From a virus, in IMG/VR virus record IMGVR_UViG_3300027777_000073, positions 1 to 37,523 of that record: 37,523 nt of DNA. One strand, written 5' to 3'. Both the position numbers and the translations under genes were made by a program. How positions within the stretch are numbered: position 1 is the stretch's first letter; each line of letters opens with the position of its first letter. Positions 28,459 through 36,457 of the stretch are shown here, piece after piece. The notes under the pieces are model-generated. The model did not search any database, had not been told where the DNA came from, and saw nothing but the letters and a program-made list of their open reading frames with translations.

Positions 28459-30302
28459 ATTGTCTTCTGAATTTCAATTGTATCTGGATTGGCCGCAGCC
28501 GTAATTTGACGGACAGCTAACTTATTTCCAGTGCTTGAAATCTTGATGTTAAGCAAACGCCATTTCTCATACTTGCGCAGGTCACTGGCAATCCTCTTCT
28601 TTGTGATTGTGGGCAGTGCGGCTGGCAAGACAAATGGCAATACTAATGTTGAACTTGCAATGTCAATGTTTGCTTGTACCACAACATCGCCAACATCGGT
28701 ATCACGCTGGATGAATATGGATGTATCGTTTGAGAATGAGTTATCAAAGATAACCTCAAAATGGCTACCATACTTTGCCGAAAAAGGATCGCCAAAGTTA
28801 AAGTCCTTGGTTCGCACATAGGACTGATATTCAGTCCCAGCATCCTTGTAGTCCTCAAATGTAGTGCCAGCGGGAGTCTTATATCCAGAATACTTCTCAA
28901 TGATTCCGTTGGTCTTCTTAAACATTGCCCTTGACCCCTCGTTGTCGTAGTTGGTAAGAGTAAACTGCATAACCTGCGGACTCCAAGTACCCTCAAACGC
29001 ATTCAGGGCGGTATTGTAAACAATCAGCGTGTCGTTGTAATCATTTGAGCCAGTTGGTACAGCCAAGAAGTATCGGTTATCGTAGAAGATTGCTGTGGAA
29101 AGTCGAATTGACGTTGTGTTAATGTTTTGGATTACATCCTTGACAATCTCGGAAAGAGGGATTCCTACTGATGTGAAATCGTCAGCAACCGAGCGAACAA
29201 GCGACCTAATACCGTTGTCCGACAAGAATAGAATATCGCTGCTTACTTGAACTGCGCTTCCAGCCGCAACGCATCCAGTATTGTTTGAGATAAGCGAAAC
29301 AATCCAATCCGTTGCAGATGTAGAATCTGGAGGAATGTCAAGTTGGAATATTCTTCGCTTCTTGAAAACAATAATGCGATTCTTGTAGTAAGGAACAATT
29401 GCTGTTATCTCGTCTCCGTCATCTCCGTTGACAACGATGCTATTTGAGGAATCCCATACATTCGGATCAAGAATGTCCGAAGCATAAATAGTATTCCTAA
29501 ACTCTCCAGACCCAACTCCAATCAACCTATTTTCAGCATTGATTAAAAGCCTCAAGTCTTGTGGTGGCGGGCTAACAGTTGCTGTTGCGGTTGCTCCAAT
29601 TCCATCGCCAATGATTGTTACTTCAGGTGCGCCAGAGTAACCAGATCCTCCGTCTGATACTGTTACACTTATAGTTCCGTTGGCTACCTGCGTAATCAAA
29701 GTTGGACTTGTGCCTCCCCAATCTGGTCCAGTTACAAAAGCTGTTGCTGTTGTGTATCCAGCACCACTGCTTGTAACAGTAATGGCTCGCAGCTTCCCAC
29801 CTTGTCTTGTGACCCTTGTTCCATCCCAGAAATGCAAGTCGCCATCAGCATCTGCCATATACATCTTGTCGTTAAACTGAGCAAAGCTAACTGCAACATC
29901 GGCATCAATGTTGTATCCATTAGACCATATTTGAGCATATGATCCAAATGTACTTGCAGTATTAGCCCAGGTTGTGTCGGCTGGGTGTAGGGTTGCGCTT
30001 CCGCTTGAGTCAATGCTATAGAATCTACCTTGCGTTACTGTAAGCAATTGCTGGTAGTTGTATGTCTCAAAGTATCGCATTCCACCAACTGATGTTGATG
30101 TGCTGGTTGCTCCAGTCGCAAAGCTTGTAGTGCCTACGCGAGTCTCAAGATTACCCTTTGGCGAAAGGGTCATATTGTACAGCTCTTGTACTTGGTTTTC
30201 TGCTAGTAGGTCAGATTGCAGGCCGCTTGCTTGACCTCCCGTAAAATTACGGATTCCGTCAAACGCCAAGAGATCGTCAAGGTTATCCGAATAGTAAGGC
30301 AT
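28455..30302 (-). CDS. Tail nozzle / stabilising protein, beta-propeller-like
   Basis: The 615-aa protein is beta-rich with repeated blades: VGGMRYFETYNYQQLLTV, DADGDLHFWDGTRV, NRLIGVGSGEFRNTIYASD, DILFLSDNGIRSLV, FYDNRYFLAVPTG. These resemble the propeller of podovirus nozzle proteins (P22 gp10-like, T7 gp12-like). Residues about 170-245 contain two related segments, ITVTSSGAGYTTATAFVTG and ISVTVSDGGSGYSGAPEVT, apparently an insertion. The protein should sit below the adaptor and carry fibres. It is the largest protein of the tail block and lies directly downstream of the adaptor gene. Confidence 0.75.
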   Translation of the reverse strand: MPYYSDNLDDLLAFDGIRNFTGGQASGLQSDLLAENQVQELYNMTLSPKGNLETRVGTTSFATGATSTSTSVGGMRYFETYNYQQLLTVTQGRFYSIDSSGSATLHPADTTWANTASTFGSYAQIWSNGYNIDADVAVSFAQFNDKMYMADADGDLHFWDGTRVTRQGGKLRAITVTSSGAGYTTATAFVTGPDWGGTSPTLITQVANGTISVTVSDGGSGYSGAPEVTIIGDGIGATATATVSPPPQDLRLLINAENRLIGVGSGEFRNTIYASDILDPNVWDSSNSIVVNGDDGDEITAIVPYYKNRIIVFKKRRIFQLDIPPDSTSATDWIVSLISNNTGCVAAGSAVQVSSDILFLSDNGIRSLVRSVADDFTSVGIPLSEIVKDVIQNINTTSIRLSTAIFYDNRYFLAVPTGSNDYNDTLIVYNTALNAFEGTWSPQVMQFTLTNYDNEGSRAMFKKTNGIIEKYSGYKTPAGTTFEDYKDAGTEYQSYVRTKDFNFGDPFSAKYGSHFEVIFDNSFSNDTSIFIQRDTDVGDVVVQANIDIASSTLVLPFVLPAALPTITKKRIASDLRKYEKWRLLNIKISSTGNKLAVRQITAAANPDTIEIQKTI

Positions 30303-30312
30303 AATGCCTCCT

Positions 30313-31011
30313 TTAAGCCGAGAACATTTCTTCTATGGTTAGCTCGCCTAAACTTTGCGGTGTAATCTGTTTCACGCCTCCAACCTGGCTCAACTCGTAG
30401 TTAGCCATAGCAGCAAGGTCTGAATTTGCACCCTGCGTAATTGCTTGCGCCTTGGCATACTGCCGTTCGCGCTCTAGTGCGTCAGCGTGAGTCAATGCAA
30501 GAACCAAGTGATGAACATGTGGCAAGCGAAGTTCATCATCAAGAGCGTCTGTAGACGGAGGAAAGTCAACGATATAGTTCGTCCTGGTAAGGCACTTCAG
30601 CTTCTCCACAACACGCAATGGAATCGTGCCAGATGTGGCAAGCCTTGGGTAGAGGTTAAGCTGCGCAATGCCACTGCTATTACGGCCTGTAAAATGGTAT
30701 GTATCTGGATCGCCAGTGCGATCGTCGGAAAGTAAGCCTGGGTCTTGGCTGATGATTGTGGCTAGGTCAATTGGGTCAACTTCGGCATCGTTGTATGCAA
30801 TGGAAAGAGGCGTTTCTACATTCGTTCCTAGCGTGATCTGCCTGTTTGTTCCAACTGAATAGGTGGAGTTGGTTACAGTCTCGCGCCAAGGCGCAAAGTC
30901 CCATACGCGCCGATAGGCCAAGCTTGCGGCCTTCTGCAAGAAGGTAAGCGTGTCAGCATCGGTTTTACCGATCTTCTCACCCGCATATTGGGCGATTTCA
31001 GTTAGGGTCAT
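30313..31011 (-). CDS. Head-to-tail adaptor (gp4-like tail connector)
   Basis: The 232-aa product starts MTLTEIAQYAGEKIGKTDAD and continues FLQKAASLAYRRVWDFAPWR, an N-terminal helical pattern seen in P22 gp4/T7 gp11-type adaptor proteins. Then comes a beta-rich middle (STYSVGTNRQITLGTNV, YHFTGRNSSGIAQLNLYP) and a C-terminal helix (VLALTHADALERERQYAKAQ). The adaptor joins the portal ring to the nozzle. The nozzle gene follows directly in the same operon, as in podoviruses. The assignment is by pattern, size and gene order. Confidence 0.7.
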   Translation of the reverse strand: MTLTEIAQYAGEKIGKTDADTLTFLQKAASLAYRRVWDFAPWRETVTNSTYSVGTNRQITLGTNVETPLSIAYNDAEVDPIDLATIISQDPGLLSDDRTGDPDTYHFTGRNSSGIAQLNLYPRLATSGTIPLRVVEKLKCLTRTNYIVDFPPSTDALDDELRLPHVHHLVLALTHADALERERQYAKAQAITQGANSDLAAMANYELSQVGGVKQITPQSLGELTIEEMFSA

Positions 31012-31323
31012 TTAGTTATTCCAAGGAAAAGGAACAACAGAAACTTTAGGATTTAGGATATCGTTGATTTGCTCGGAAAGACTTGCTTCAAGTCCAGTAA
31101 TATCAACTGAAGAAATAACCCAAGATTTTACAATATCTTCGGTGAGTTGATCGAATGGAATAAATGAATCTCCTAGATTGCTGAATGAGGCTGTGCCATA
31201 GCGAGCGCACTTTGCATTATTATCGGTTGCTGTGTATTCCCAATCAACTTCAACAACAAAGTCTTGCCTGTTGTTTAATTCTTTTGCTGCTCGGAGTTGT
31301 TTTATGTTTAGATTGTATTCCAT
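31012..31323 (-). CDS. Hypothetical protein, 103 aa, tail cluster
   Basis: The product starts MEYNLNIKQLRAAKELNNRQ, has a beta-type region (DFVVEVDWEYTATDNNAKCA), then FIPFDQLTEDIVKSWVI and a C-terminal helix. Small proteins with a similar layout, a short N-terminal strand, V-x-W strand, then DLTE-x-x-V-x-x-W helix, occur after fibre genes in many phages as unknown proteins, possibly fibre chaperones. It stands directly between the fibre and adaptor genes (1-base spacing). Confidence 0.7.
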   Translation of the reverse strand: MEYNLNIKQLRAAKELNNRQDFVVEVDWEYTATDNNAKCARYGTASFSNLGDSFIPFDQLTEDIVKSWVISSVDITGLEASLSEQINDILNPKVSVVPFPWNN

Positions 31324-31324
31324 A

Positions 31325-32797
31325 TTATGATCCAGCCATTATTACCCAATTTGTTCCATCAGAAACAAGCGTTGCCCAATTTCCAGCACCAGATGCAATA
31401 ATTGCAGTTCCAGCAGTAGTCGTATTTTTTGGAACAACATTGCTTGATGCGGAAACAACAGTTCCAACAGCAACTGTTTTTATCATAACTTCTCTTCCTG
31501 TCCAAGATGAAGCCGCAGGAAAAGTAACAATACAAGATGATCCTTTGTTTACAATAATCCAATTCTCTGTTGCGGCCAAAGTAAAATCAGTAACCTTTGT
31601 AACTGGCGCACCGCGACCGAAAGAACCAACTACTTCTAGTTTGTTGACTGGTGCTGCCACTCCAATGCCAAAATTTCCGTTTGTATCAATAACGGCTTGA
31701 GTTCCATTTTTATAGAAACTAAATTGATCTGCGGATAATCCTCCAACATTTTTACCAATTATCCATTTATCAGCGCTTGTATCTGTTGAATCATAGAAAC
31801 TAATAGATGATTCTGCGTTTGCAGATAATGATTGAACATTAACTGTTCCAAAAACAGAGCTTCCTCTTACATGGAGTGGAGCAGCAGGACTCGTAGTCCC
31901 AATCCCAACATTTCCAGATGAATCAATTCGGATACGTTCTGTGTTTGTAGTTTGGAATGCAATGAAACCTGCTTCTACTGTTGTAAGATAAAGTCCACCT
32001 GTTCCCCTATTTGCAAGATTTGTATTGGCATTTGAGCCGCCGCTATCCCTTATAATCCTAAATCCATAATCTGTATATGTGTCGTCACCAGTAAGATCAA
32101 TTGTAACATTTCTGTTTCCAGATAGTCCAGATTTTCCAACTTCAAGGTATTGAAAATTTCCAATACCATAAACATCGAGTTTTGATGTGGGACTTGTAGT
32201 CCCAATCCCAACATTTCCACTGCCATCCTTATAAATCTGTCCACTACCAATATTAACTACATTGGTAGATCCAGTAATTGTTCCAAGGAGTGTGGATGTT
32301 GTTGCGGAAAGGTTTGTGATCGTACCAGTCGTGCTATTCAGTGTAGCAACTGTTCCAGTAGTAATACTAGCCGTACTCGCCGTCAGCGTCTGGACTGTTC
32401 CGTTGGTAATGTTGGCCGCAGTAGACGTAGTAGTTCCAGTTGTAAGACTTGAAATTGTCCCGCCAGTTCCAATAATTGTTCCAGTTACGTTGCCATTTAA
32501 TGGGCCAACAAAACTTCCAGCCGTAAGTGTTCCAGTAAAGCTTGAGCTTGTATAAATTCCGTTACTCAACGCATCATTGAACATACTTCCAACGGTAACC
32601 CTGCGCGGTGCGGATGTTGCGGTTAAGTCTGAATCAGCAATCAATAACTGGTCAGAGCTACCAACGCTAGTGATTACTGGCTGTGTTGTGATGATGCCAG
32701 CATAAATCTCAGTCTGGTCAATAAGATTGTGAAGACCAGCGGAAGTTACTGTTCCGTTGGTTGAGAAGGTGACTTGACGATTTAGAATTGTTGCCAT
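31325..32797 (-). CDS. Tail fibre / spike-like protein with GNVGIGTTSP repeats
   Basis: The 490-aa product starts MATILNRQVTFSTNGTVTSA, has a long T/S/G/I-rich low-complexity part (about residues 90-180), then three copies of a D-x-(S/N)GN(V/F)GIG-x-x-(S/A)P-x-x-(K/P)L-x-V-x-G segment near residues 189, 291 and 369. The C-terminal domain (IVTFPAASSWTGREVMIKT, then SDGTNWVIMAGS) is a common fibre tip. No S74-type autoprotease or known enzyme motif is seen. It should bind the host surface. A 24-base exact DNA repeat (31893-31916 and 32196-32219) underlies the first two protein repeats, which could recombine. Confidence 0.75.
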   Translation of the reverse strand: MATILNRQVTFSTNGTVTSAGLHNLIDQTEIYAGIITTQPVITSVGSSDQLLIADSDLTATSAPRRVTVGSMFNDALSNGIYTSSSFTGTLTAGSFVGPLNGNVTGTIIGTGGTISSLTTGTTTSTAANITNGTVQTLTASTASITTGTVATLNSTTGTITNLSATTSTLLGTITGSTNVVNIGSGQIYKDGSGNVGIGTTSPTSKLDVYGIGNFQYLEVGKSGLSGNRNVTIDLTGDDTYTDYGFRIIRDSGGSNANTNLANRGTGGLYLTTVEAGFIAFQTTNTERIRIDSSGNVGIGTTSPAAPLHVRGSSVFGTVNVQSLSANAESSISFYDSTDTSADKWIIGKNVGGLSADQFSFYKNGTQAVIDTNGNFGIGVAAPVNKLEVVGSFGRGAPVTKVTDFTLAATENWIIVNKGSSCIVTFPAASSWTGREVMIKTVAVGTVVSASSNVVPKNTTTAGTAIIASGAGNWATLVSDGTNWVIMAGS

Positions 32798-32798
32798 A

Positions 32799-33521
32799 TT
32801 AAGCCGTAAACCTTATTGCGGTTGCGTATAGAGTTCCAGATGGAATTGTACCATGTGAAACTGTATCTGTATTAAGAATTGTGTATCTTACAACATCGGT
32901 TGCTTCTGTTCTAAATGTGCTCATCATTCTTGCCCCAGCTGTAGGTACTCCAGCGGTTCCAGAACTTGAACTAAGTGAAGTAAGTCCACCGAAAACAATA
33001 TCCCCAATCGCTGCACCAGAAACTGTAAATGTTCCAGTTGTTATATTTGATCCAGTTGTTGCTGAGTCAAGGTCTTGGAGCGTTGCGCCAGTAAATGCAG
33101 CAGTTCCATAATTAAATGCTTTTACACCACCAGTAGAACCAGTAATCCTGGCTGTTCCAAATGTAGCAGAAGCAATCGTTGATACGTTTACCGACTCAGT
33201 GCCAATCGTTGCTGTTCCAGTAGATGCCGTAATGCTTGTTCCAAATGTGGCAGGACCAGAAGCAAACAAAGTCCCAATCGTGGATGTGCCAGTAGATGCT
33301 GTAATATTTGTGCTAAAAGTAACAGTACCAGTAAATGTTGATGCTCCAGCAACAGACAAAGATCCAGTGCTGTTAACGCCAGTTGTGGATATTCTCAATG
33401 CTGAAGATGTATCGTCTCCATCGGTAACAACTTGGAGCGTGCCATCAACTCCTCCTGTCCCAAATGTCTTTAGGAGTTGTGGATAGCTGGTGCTGATTAA
33501 TTGTGTTCCAAGTGTGGGCAT
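32799..33521 (-). CDS. Fibre-like, T/S/G-rich structural protein
   Basis: The 240-aa product starts MPTLGTQLISTSYPQLLKTF. It has a repetitive middle with two ITASTGT-(S/A)-TIGT segments 24 residues apart (72-base DNA spacing, near 33202 and 33274) and a more globular C-terminus (FRTEATDVVRYTILNTDT). Composition matches the shaft of trimeric fibres. It is followed at once by the larger fibre-like protein, with which it shares the T/S-rich style, suggesting joint assembly or a head-decoration/fibre pair. Confidence 0.65.
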   Translation of the reverse strand: MPTLGTQLISTSYPQLLKTFGTGGVDGTLQVVTDGDDTSSALRISTTGVNSTGSLSVAGASTFTGTVTFSTNITASTGTSTIGTLFASGPATFGTSITASTGTATIGTESVNVSTIASATFGTARITGSTGGVKAFNYGTAAFTGATLQDLDSATTGSNITTGTFTVSGAAIGDIVFGGLTSLSSSSGTAGVPTAGARMMSTFRTEATDVVRYTILNTDTVSHGTIPSGTLYATAIRFTA

Positions 33522-33529
33522 TTAGTCTC

Positions 33530-33757
33530 CTAGTTAGAAAGGCGGTTTTTAAGGACATCCCAGGCCATTGAGCAAGCAAGCCCTATTAGCCCAGCTACAG
33601 CCAGAAGCCTCGTCCGAAGGTGTTCTAGCGCACCTAATCTATTAGCAACATCCCCATGAAAAGCAAGTGACCTTTCTACCATAGCGTAAAGCTGGACTTG
33701 ACGCTCTTCCATTCTGGCGAGCCTAACCTCCATGTTCCAGACTTGCTCTTCGCTCAT
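33530..33757 (-). CDS. Coiled-coil protein with C-terminal membrane span (XhlA/holin-like)
   Basis: The 75-aa product starts MSEEQVWNMEVRLARMEERQ, a heptad-type helix, followed by a second helix (LAFHGDVANRLGALEHLRTR) and one hydrophobic span (LLAVAGLIGLACSMAWDVL) before a basic end. This is the XhlA-like topology, in which a cytoplasmic coiled coil is anchored by a C-terminal span and works with a holin. The start overlaps the stop of the lipoprotein gene upstream (ATGA). With that gene it may form a second lysis-type pair away from the cassette at 3096-3592. Confidence 0.6.
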   Translation of the reverse strand: MSEEQVWNMEVRLARMEERQVQLYAMVERSLAFHGDVANRLGALEHLRTRLLAVAGLIGLACSMAWDVLKNRLSN

Positions 33758-33882
33758 GGCTTAACCTGTCCTGCGTCATCGGCTGCACCCATGTCTCCAT
33801 AGGCTGGTAGAGAGTTGTTAGCCTGTTTCCGTGGTGAGCAGGAGGCAAGGACAAGGCAGAAGATAACTAGCGGAATTTTCAT
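33754..33882 (-). CDS. Small lipoprotein, 42 aa (Rz1-like or entry-exclusion type)
   Basis: The frame runs from ATG at 33882 to TGA at 33754-33756. It encodes MKIPLVIFCLVLASCS and then a short polar, P/A/G-containing tail (NNSLPAYGDMGAADD, GQVKP). LASC is a textbook lipobox, so the product is expected to be lipid-modified at Cys15 with a mature part of about 28 residues. It overlaps both neighbours, with the start at a TGATG junction. It could be a second o-spanin or a surface lipoprotein that blocks superinfection. Confidence 0.6.
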   Translation of the reverse strand: MKIPLVIFCLVLASCSPRKQANNSLPAYGDMGAADDAGQVKP

Positions 33883-34244
33883 CAAACTGCTGTGATGGTA
33901 AATGGAATGCCTGTCCATCCGCTTGTCGGAATGTATGCTCCATTTGAAGATGGATTTGTAGAATAGTATGTGTATCCTCCATCTCCGTCATACTCAGTAA
34001 ATACCCAAATGTTTGGAACTTCAGATAGCCAATTAAATGCCAATATTGGCAAATCATCTGGCGTTAAAGTTGATTTATAAACAGCATCTGAAATAAACAA
34101 TCTTGAGTATGGCTCAAGAATTAAACTACCTCTTGTTATCAATATATTACTTGTACTCGCCACAGGAATCCCGCTGGGCGGAGGTCCACCAGCCTTAACC
34201 TTGCGAACTGCCTGCACGCCCAATCCTAGAGATAATCTTGGCAT
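33882..34244 (-). CDS. Hypothetical protein, 120 aa, neck/tail cluster
   Basis: I prefer the ATG at 34244 (MPRLSLGLGVQAVRKVKAGG); an ATG at 34259 would add five residues. The product is proline/glycine-rich at first (GGPPPSGIPVAS) and then beta-rich with aromatic residues (NIWVFTEYDGDGGYTYYSTN, GWTGIPFTITAV). It resembles the small carbohydrate-binding-like or decoration domains found on phage structural proteins. Function is unknown; it is the first gene after the hairpin at 34263-34290. Confidence 0.6.
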   Translation of the reverse strand: MPRLSLGLGVQAVRKVKAGGPPPSGIPVASTSNILITRGSLILEPYSRLFISDAVYKSTLTPDDLPILAFNWLSEVPNIWVFTEYDGDGGYTYYSTNPSSNGAYIPTSGWTGIPFTITAV

Positions 34245-34262
34245 ATAATTAAAATGCAATCA

Positions 34263-34290
34263 ATCGCCAAGGGATAGAACCTTTGGCGAT
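34263..34290 (-). terminator. Strong hairpin between the head-gene and tail-gene groups
   Basis: ATCGCCAAGGG (34263-34273) pairs with the segment 34280-34290 over 11 pairs, including one G-T, with a 6-base loop. It is in the 47-base gap between the 79-aa and 120-aa genes on the minus strand. The following minus-strand bases are moderately T/A-rich (ATTGCATTTTAATTAT), so a leaky terminator or processing site is possible. Confidence 0.5.
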
Positions 34291-34306
34291 GTGATTACTT
34301 CAATCA

Positions 34307-34546
34307 TTAACCAGCTATGTAGCCAATCACCTTGCCAGTTCCAGCCGTGTAGCTGTCGAACTCGCCATAGATGATGTTGCCTGAGCCAATCGTAACGCCA
34401 GTCAGAGTGCCATCATATTTACCGCTAATCGCGCTAAACGTGGTATCTGAAAGCATCTGGATAGCCCAGTAGCCAGCAGTCGCTGTTCCTTGCGTCCCTA
34501 CGGAAAATCCGTATTGACCTTGGAATTTATCTAATGCGCGTGACAT
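34307..34546 (-). CDS. Hypothetical small structural-type protein, 79 aa
   Basis: The product starts MSRALDKFQGQYGFSVGTQG and continues with a beta-rich part (AGYWAIQMLSDTTFSAISGK) to SYTAGTGKVIGYIAG. Proteins of this type, with a WAIQ-x-L-x-D-T-x-F strand and a G-x-V-I-x-Y end, are common small head/decoration proteins in phages. A head-decoration or stabilising role is plausible given its place three genes after the capsid. The start overlaps the upstream stop (TAATG). Confidence 0.65.
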   Translation of the reverse strand: MSRALDKFQGQYGFSVGTQGTATAGYWAIQMLSDTTFSAISGKYDGTLTGVTIGSGNIIYGEFDSYTAGTGKVIGYIAG

Positions 34547-34740
34547 TAGGTGTGAAGGGCAATCCGATAGGAAGTGCCGTTAAGAGTTACGTTCAAGGAC
34601 GCAGGGGATGTTGCAACAGTATTAACCGTTCCACCGCTGGAGCTTGCCGTGACTTCAAACACATTTGTGAAGCCTTGAGTGTCAAAGCGGATAGCCTTGT
34701 TCTTAGCCTTACGAGTGCTTCTTACAAATTCATTCGCCAT
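34546..34740 (-). CDS. Hypothetical small protein, 64 aa, head cluster
   Basis: The product starts MANEFVRSTRKAKNKAIRFD and has a beta-type second half (NVFEVTASSSGGTVNTVATS, LNVTLNGTSYRIALHT). It overlaps the preceding gene by 11 bases and the next by a TAATG junction. Small size, head-cluster position and beta content suggest a decoration or joining protein; I recognise no family. Confidence 0.6.
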   Translation of the reverse strand: MANEFVRSTRKAKNKAIRFDTQGFTNVFEVTASSSGGTVNTVATSPASLNVTLNGTSYRIALHT

Positions 34741-35020
34741 ATTTTTTTCTCCTTAGAGCAGCACGTTTGATGCTATCTGGCGTATGCTCACTTTTGAATC
34801 TACTGCCAAGCTTTTGTTCCTGGCGGTAGTACCCCTTCAATAAGTTTGTTTGATTTACCCCAAGCGGATTGTCGAGGGGTTCGCCAACCCCCACTAGGGA
34901 TAATCTTTGCGGGACGGTGAATCGTTTAAGGTAACGAGGGACAGAATCCCTTTCGGCTACAGCTTTTTCCAGTTCGACAACTTTCCCATTTCTGGAGTCC
35001 TCGTACTGGTAAATAGGCAT
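34730..35020 (-). CDS. Hypothetical protein, 96 aa, with FmdB-like start lacking cysteines
   Basis: The product starts MPIYQYEDSRNGKVVELEKA. The MP-(x)-Y-x-Y opening and following layout resemble FmdB-type zinc ribbons, but all the usual CxxC cysteines are missing, so metal binding is not expected. The remainder is basic (PRYLKRFTVPQRLSLVGVGE, then KRAALRRKKYGE). Proteins of this type occur in head clusters of phages. The function is unknown; it might bind DNA or the portal/capsid shell. Confidence 0.65.
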   Translation of the reverse strand: MPIYQYEDSRNGKVVELEKAVAERDSVPRYLKRFTVPQRLSLVGVGEPLDNPLGVNQTNLLKGYYRQEQKLGSRFKSEHTPDSIKRAALRRKKYGE

Positions 35021-35021
35021 A

Positions 35022-35390
35022 TTAGCTATAGTTATTCTTATCCGACTCCTCGGCCATCTTCATCATCTTTTCCTCTTCGGACATTGAGTTTTCACCTTCG
35101 GCCATGTCTTCCGACTTGTCCTTAGACTCACTCTCGCTCATGGCGTGTTCCACATTAACGTGGGCAACGCCATTCTCGATCATGTCAATAGTTCCAGAGA
35201 GTTCAACAGAATCACCTACTTCTGGCGAAACATTCTCGCTGCCATCGTTCATTTCGAACTTGGAAACAGGAAGCATCACCATTCCAGACTTCATCATTTT
35301 ATTCATAGGTTTTCCAGATGAGGAAGGGGCTGGGGAGGTTTTACCCTCCCCAGCTTTCCGAGGACCCATAGCGATTACTAGGGTTCCCAT
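35022..35390 (-). CDS. Hypothetical acidic/Met-rich protein, 122 aa, downstream of capsid
   Basis: The product starts MGTLVIAMGPRKAGEGKTSP, has a short beta-type domain (MVMLPVSKFEMNDGSENVSP, DSVELSGTIDMIENGVAHVN) and ends in an acidic, Met/Ser/Glu-rich tail (ESESKDKSEDMAEGENSMSE). Such acidic tails are typical for small capsid-associated or decoration-type proteins. It begins 7 bases after the major capsid gene stop. I do not recognise a family; a role in capsid maturation or decoration is inferred from position. Confidence 0.7.
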   Translation of the reverse strand: MGTLVIAMGPRKAGEGKTSPAPSSSGKPMNKMMKSGMVMLPVSKFEMNDGSENVSPEVGDSVELSGTIDMIENGVAHVNVEHAMSESESKDKSEDMAEGENSMSEEEKMMKMAEESDKNNYS

Positions 35391-35397
35391 TTAATTA

Positions 35398-36426
35398 TTA
35401 GCTGTAGTTGGACTTCGCAACGATGACTCGGAAGAACCGAGGATCGAGTTGCTTGGCCGCATAGAACGTCTTGAAGGACGCTACGATGCGCTGTCCGTAA
35501 GGATCGCTCTTATCTGGAGCATCAAGGATCGACACCTTCGGAGCGAAGGGCGAGCCAGAGGCTGCCAATGAGGACAAGCTAGGAACTCCGAACGCGCCAC
35601 CACCGAGGAGGACGTTGGCATAACCAGTGTTAACACCAGTTGTTCCAACGCTGTTCTCAGCGATGCCAGAAGCGGAGGTATTGAAGGTTTGTACGTTAGT
35701 CGAAGAAATGACCGAAACGCCAAACAACTTGCCGATTTCACCTTTGAAGATGGCATCAGGATTCGAATAGCTCGAAACCTTCAACCAATCATCGTCCTGC
35801 TGTAGATCGCGGATAACGGCAGGGTGCGCGACGAGCGCGTAGCCATCCTTGATCTTGGGAGCACGAGCGATGAACAGCGAAGTAGCACCATCGAGCAAGT
35901 CGGTGGAGGTCAATGCGCTGTTAGCAACTGAACCAGTAGCCCAGGTCGTGCCGTTAGTCGTGTTCTGAGCATAACGGTTGTACGATTTGGTAGCTACACC
36001 AGTACCAGTGCTAGTCGAGGAGTCCTGCACCAACGCGCGGTGACAGAGTGTGTCAGCGTGGAGGGCGGCATCTTCGCCGAGTTGTTTGGTGGCTTGTGCC
36101 AAGTGCGAGAACAATTCGGTTGCGAGTACGACATCGGTTAGGATGATCTTGCTTCCGTATTGTACAAGCGTGGCTTCAACCGAGGACAACGTGAGATCAC
36201 GTTCGTCGCCAGAAGAAGGAGTCGTTCCTTCCGACAAAGCGGAGATCGCAGTGATGCTGGGATCGCCGAAGCGGAAGAACCGAATCGTTTTGTTTCCACC
36301 CGTTTTGGTCGGGTAGGGGGTTTTCATTGCGAATTGCTCCATCTGGAGCAATGGGATTGCGCGTTCGAGCAATGCTTTCGAGAAGTATGCTTGGAACTGC
36401 GCGCTGACTGAGCCAGTAGTTACCAT
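35398..36426 (-). CDS. Major capsid protein, N4-gp56 family
   Basis: The 342-aa protein starts MVTTGSVSAQFQAYFSKALL and continues RAIPLLQMEQFAMKTPYPTK, then GGNKTIRFFRF. This is the typical N-terminus of the N4-gp56 family of HK97-fold capsid proteins. Internal segments such as LVQYGSKIILTDVVLATELF and LVAHPAVIRDLQQDDDW match the A-domain layout of the family. It forms the icosahedral shell. It follows the scaffold-like gene directly (31-base gap) with a ribosome binding site (AAGGA), and no delta-domain fusion is seen. Length agrees with the family. Confidence 0.93.
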   Translation of the reverse strand: MVTTGSVSAQFQAYFSKALLERAIPLLQMEQFAMKTPYPTKTGGNKTIRFFRFGDPSITAISALSEGTTPSSGDERDLTLSSVEATLVQYGSKIILTDVVLATELFSHLAQATKQLGEDAALHADTLCHRALVQDSSTSTGTGVATKSYNRYAQNTTNGTTWATGSVANSALTSTDLLDGATSLFIARAPKIKDGYALVAHPAVIRDLQQDDDWLKVSSYSNPDAIFKGEIGKLFGVSVISSTNVQTFNTSASGIAENSVGTTGVNTGYANVLLGGGAFGVPSLSSLAASGSPFAPKVSILDAPDKSDPYGQRIVASFKTFYAAKQLDPRFFRVIVAKSNYS

Positions 36427-36457
36427 ATAATTAAGTATCCTTGTTTGTTATGACTAC

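Noticed and set aside
31185-31700. Plus-strand 171-codon frame opposite the fibre gene
   Set aside because: Antisense shadow of the T/S-rich fibre sequence; no start signal or family resemblance.
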